Origin: Patescibacteria group bacterium UBA3527 | GTDB lineage: Bacteria; Patescibacteriota; Minisyncoccia; Phycocordibacterales; UBA918 | DNA: 7,295 nucleotides | Assembly: GCA_002377025.1 (NCBI GenBank) | Contig: DFPA01000023.1 | Coordinates: forward strand, 11,980 to 19,274 | Reading direction: 5' to 3' | Part shown: one piece after another, positions 5,750 to 7,295 of the stretch | Numbering within the stretch: position 1 is the stretch's first letter | How the letters are laid out: each line of letters starts with the position of its first letter | Position numbers and translations under genes: made by a program | The notes under the pieces: model-generated | Databases searched by the model: none | The model's input: the letters and a program-made list of their open reading frames with translations, nothing else | What the model was told of the DNA's origin: nothing

Positions 5750-6222
5750 TGCGTAGACCAATTAAAAACAGACCAGAAGTAAAATCTGACATCAAGTATG
5801 GTTCAGTTGAAGTCGAAAGACTTATCAACTACATCATGCTTCGTGGTCAGAAGGAAACAGCGCGCAAAATCGTGTACGCTGCTTTTGAGGAAATTAAAAA
5901 TGCCAAAGAAGGAGGTGGTGAACCACTGGAAATTTTTGAAACAGCCTTGCGTAACGCCGGCCCTACTATGGAAGTGCGTTCGCGGCGTGTCGGTGGAGCC
6001 AACTACCAAGTGCCAAGAGAAGTGCGACCGGAGCGCAAGCTCGCGCTGGCACTTCGTTGGATTATTGGTGCGGCTCGTTCCGCTAAAGGTATTCCAATGC
6101 ACAAAGCTCTAGCGACAGAGCTCATGCTAGCTGCCAAAGAAGAAGGTGCAGCAGTGAAGAAAAAGGAAGATGTACATAAGATGGCTGAGGCTAATAGAGC
6201 CTTTGCCCATTTTGCCTGGTAA
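5749..6222 (+). CDS. rpsG: 30S ribosomal protein S7
   Basis: This 157-residue protein nucleates assembly of the 30S head by binding the 3' domain of 16S rRNA. Conserved blocks are DIKYGSVEVERLINYIMLRG (14-33), ARKIVYAAFEEI, GGANYQVPREVRPERKLALA, and the C-terminal HKMAEANRAFAHFAW, which matches the family end (..KMAEAN.AFAH..W). Length is normal (about 156). The reading frame is open back to a GTG at 5677, but the ATG at 5749 is chosen because the extra 24 residues match nothing in S7 and the family starts near this MRRP segment. Its last six codons are exactly repeated 212 bp downstream. It is not followed by fusA; two terminators separate it from the alkD-like gene. Confidence 0.96.
   Translation: MRRPIKNRPEVKSDIKYGSVEVERLINYIMLRGQKETARKIVYAAFEEIKNAKEGGGEPLEIFETALRNAGPTMEVRSRRVGGANYQVPREVRPERKLALALRWIIGAARSAKGIPMHKALATELMLAAKEEGAAVKKKEDVHKMAEANRAFAHFAW
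6205..6221 (+). repeat. 17-bp direct repeat, copy 1 (S7 3' end)
   Basis: GCCCATTTTGCCTGGTA encodes AHFAW and the first two bases of the S7 stop codon. The same 17 bases recur at 6417-6433. Confidence 0.9.
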
Positions 6223-6250
6223 TTTAGAAGCGGAGCGAACTAAATTCCAG
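6216..6250 (+). other. Hairpin enclosing the S7 stop codon
   Basis: CTGG (6216-6219) and AATTTAG (6221-6227) pair with CTAAATT (6240-6246) and CCAG (6247-6250). This is an 11-bp stem with only T6220 bulged, around a 12-nt loop containing GCGGAGCG. No U-run follows, so it is not an intrinsic terminator; a 3'-end stabilising or rho-related role is possible but unsupported. A second small hairpin, TGGAGC/GCTCCA, follows at 6259-6275. Confidence 0.45.
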
Positions 6251-6416
6251 TTGCAAAATGGAGCATCCAGCTCCAAAATCATCGGATATTTTACTGCAGA
6301 TACTCTTAATACACCGGTATTCTCTTGCAAAGACAATCCGCGTGGGCGAATAGCCCAACCCGCAGTGGGCGAAGCGGATTGTTTTTGTTATTATTTCGTG
6401 ATTTTGGCGTTGTGGC
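6222..6416. other. 195-bp segment between two copies of the S7 3' end, possible small insertion
   Basis: The segment is bounded by the exact 17-bp repeats at 6205-6221 and 6417-6433. It contains no credible open reading frame. It holds a stop-codon hairpin, the hairpins at 6259-6275 and 6308-6321 (AATAC/GTATT), and a branched terminator. Removing one repeat plus the segment would join S7 (ending TAG instead of TAA) directly to element R2, the same arrangement as rpsL-R1. Integration at the 3' end of a conserved gene with regeneration of that end is one reading; a local duplication is another. No integrase or transposase is encoded here. Confidence 0.4.
6329..6393 (+). terminator. Rho-independent terminator of rpsG with a branched loop
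   Basis: 6329-6341 pairs with 6374-6386 over 13 bp with one G-U pair (ACAATCCGC/GCGGATTGT core). The 3' side runs into TTTTTGTTATTATTT. The loop is not simple: it can hold two small hairpins, GGGC/GCCC (6344-6347/6353-6356) and CCC/GGG (6359-6361/6367-6369), giving a three-way junction. TGGGCGAA occurs twice in the loop region. Confidence 0.65.
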
Positions 6417-6433
6417 GCCCATTTTGCCTGGTA
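6417..6433 (+). repeat. 17-bp direct repeat, copy 2 (remnant of an S7 3' end)
   Basis: This is identical to 6205-6221. In its own frame it reads AHFAW followed by TAG (6432-6434), exactly like the end of S7, but without the rest of the gene upstream. A match of this length within 7.3 kb is very unlikely by chance (expected count on the order of 0.002 for random sequence). R2 begins at its final base. Confidence 0.88.
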
Positions 6434-6557
6434 GAAAATTACCAAACCAGCGATCTGCTGCGTTACACTTCGGTAATTTACTACTCACCGTACTAGGTGT
6501 ACGGCTCGTATCAAATTCCTCGTGCGCCTTACATCTCATCTGGTTTGTGAAATTTTC
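6434..6557 (+). repeat. Structured repeat element R2 downstream of rpsG
   Basis: Outer stem P1 pairs CAAACCAG (6443-6450) with CTGGTTTG (6540-6547) and GAAAATT (6434-6440) with AATTTTC (6551-6557), with a small AC/TGA internal loop. CAC/GTG (6466-6468/6522-6524) forms the inner helix. P2 spans 6475-6517: AATTT/AAATT, a 2x2 mismatch, TAC/GTA, the TCA/CTC internal loop, CCGTAC/GTACGG, and loop TAGGT. The core 6457-6530 is homologous to R1, while the P1 arms are unrelated in sequence but present in both. The intrinsic terminator starts at the very next base. Confidence 0.75.
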
Positions 6558-6590
6558 AAGAAAAAAGACCCAGATAGGGTCTTTTTTCTT
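6558..6590 (+). terminator. Rho-independent terminator after R2
   Basis: AAGAAAAAAGACCC (6558-6571) and GGGTCTTTTTTCTT (6577-6590) are exact reverse complements around the 5-nt loop AGATA. On the plus strand the GC part is followed by CTTTTTTCTTT, a strong U-run. The symmetric A-run means it could also act on the minus strand. It isolates the alkD-like gene from the ribosomal genes. Confidence 0.9.
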
Positions 6591-6635
6591 TATACTCCTC
6601 GTAGTTCATCTAAATTTCGCTGTTTCTTAAAATTC

Positions 6636-6643
6636 TGTAATAA
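6636..6643 (+). promoter_or_regulatory. Candidate extended -10 box of the alkD-like gene
   Basis: TGTAATAA contains TAATAA (6638-6643), which ends 7 nt before the ATG at 6651. No Shine-Dalgarno sequence is present in the gap (TCAACAA), which again fits a leaderless start. No good -35 box is visible near 6615-6620. Confidence 0.35.
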
Positions 6644-6650
6644 TCAACAA

Positions 6651-7295
6651 ATGAACAAAAAATATCATCAAGAAATATTAAGGGAATTGAAGAAATACAA
6701 AGGTGAGGCTAATCCAGTGATGGCAGGGGATAGCTATACTGGAAGCAACCACTTTTATTATGCTGTACGTGTACCAACTAGGCGGAAGATTTTGAAAGAC
6801 TGGTGCAAGGACAATAAAGATGTTTCCAATAGAGAGTTGTTGGCTGTGGTCGACGGTTTGTTTAGTGGTAAATCACACGAGGAAAAAACTATGGCCGGCT
6901 ATTTACTGGGTATGAAGCCGGACGTGAGGAAGTTGGTAACTCACAAAATGCTAGAGGATTGGCTTAAAGAGCTGGTTGGTTGGGCGGAGGTGGATGCGCT
7001 TTGTCAAAACATTTTCACTGCCGATGAGCTGTTAGAGAACTGGGATGAATGGAAGCGATGGCTTAAAAGTCAAACGAAATCCAAAAATGTCAGCTTGCGT
7101 CGCTCCTCATTGGTTTTTCTCACCTGGCCGACAGTAAAGAGTGGCGACAAGAGGCTGCACGGTTTAGCTTATGAAAATATCGAAGCTCTCAAGCACGAAA
7201 CAGATATTCTTGTCACTAAAGCCATTTCTTGGCTTTTGCGTTCTATGTGCGAGACTAAACCAAAAGAGGTGACTGCTTATCTGAAGAAAAATGAA
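6651..7295 (+). CDS. AlkD-like DNA alkylation repair glycosylase (3' end cut by the window)
   Basis: The frame from the ATG at 6651 is open to the window end (215 codons, no stop). It fits the HEAT-repeat DNA glycosylases of the AlkC/AlkD family, which excise alkylated bases such as 3-methyladenine and 7-methylguanine from DNA. Helical repeats rich in W, L and K run throughout. Residues match the Bacillus cereus AlkD active site in spacing: W111 and D115 (GWAEVD; W109/D113 in AlkD), R150 (VSLRRSS; R148, the same 35 residues after the Asp) and W194 (AISWLLR; compare W187). AlkD is about 237 aa, so perhaps 15-30 residues are missing. An N-terminal start at MNKKYHQEILREL is typical. It stands alone after a strong terminator. 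Confidence 0.8.
   Translation, partial: MNKKYHQEILRELKKYKGEANPVMAGDSYTGSNHFYYAVRVPTRRKILKDWCKDNKDVSNRELLAVVDGLFSGKSHEEKTMAGYLLGMKPDVRKLVTHKMLEDWLKELVGWAEVDALCQNIFTADELLENWDEWKRWLKSQTKSKNVSLRRSSLVFLTWPTVKSGDKRLHGLAYENIEALKHETDILVTKAISWLLRSMCETKPKEVTAYLKKNE

Noticed and set aside
6329..6386. tRNA-like cloverleaf after rpsG
   Set aside because: It has only two small arms in a 13-bp stem, no T-loop consensus, no anticodon arm and no CCA-type end; better explained as a terminator.
6170..6630. Overlapping open frames on both strands in the region after rpsG
   Set aside because: They cross the S7 end, two terminators and R2, show no protein-like composition or family motif, and lack start signals.

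Overview
The window looks like a chromosomal stretch from a Patescibacteria/CPR bacterium, most likely of the Parcubacteria side. This is an inference from four things: compact spacing with frequent strand switching, a ComEC split into two genes, a TrpR-like regulator heading a competence/RNase H operon, and short or absent translational leaders. TGA is used as a stop codon (end of the ComEC-type hydrolase gene), so the UGA-recoded Gracilibacteria/Absconditabacteria are unlikely. No phage, plasmid or CRISPR gene is visible.

Layout. 1-2480 (+): a tight operon of a TrpR/YerC-like repressor, a type I RNase H and the membrane-channel half of ComEC. An imperfect 20-bp palindrome overlaps the probable promoter at the left edge. 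2477-3034 (-): an Fe/Mn superoxide dismutase, tail-to-tail with comEC and overlapping it by 4 bp; its terminator lies inside the end of comEC. 3075-3935 (+): the missing metallo-beta-lactamase half of ComEC as a separate membrane-anchored protein. A perfect bidirectional terminator separates it from rpmB (L28, -). A divergent promoter region then leads to an M50 site-2-type protease (+), rpsL (S12), rpsG (S7) and a 3'-truncated AlkD-like DNA glycosylase gene. fusA, the usual neighbour after rpsG, is absent here.

The most unusual content is non-coding. Two ~100-125-nt structured repeats (called R1 and R2 here) lie after rpsL and after rpsG. They share a 74-bp ungapped core at about 74% identity. 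They fold into the same nested hairpin and show five compensatory base-pair changes, so structure rather than sequence seems to be maintained. R1 begins at the S12 stop codon. R2 begins directly after a 17-bp exact copy of the S7 3' end, which lies 212 bp downstream of the real S7 end. This suggests that a small segment entered, or was duplicated, between rpsG and its R element. The rpsL-rpsG gap also holds a good promoter and a ~220-nt rpsG leader with two mutually exclusive folds, one of which closes over the S7 start. S7 autoregulation from the S12-S7 gap is known in E. coli, so this is a plausible regulatory leader with a different architecture.

All structures were found by eye; no folding or database search was run.
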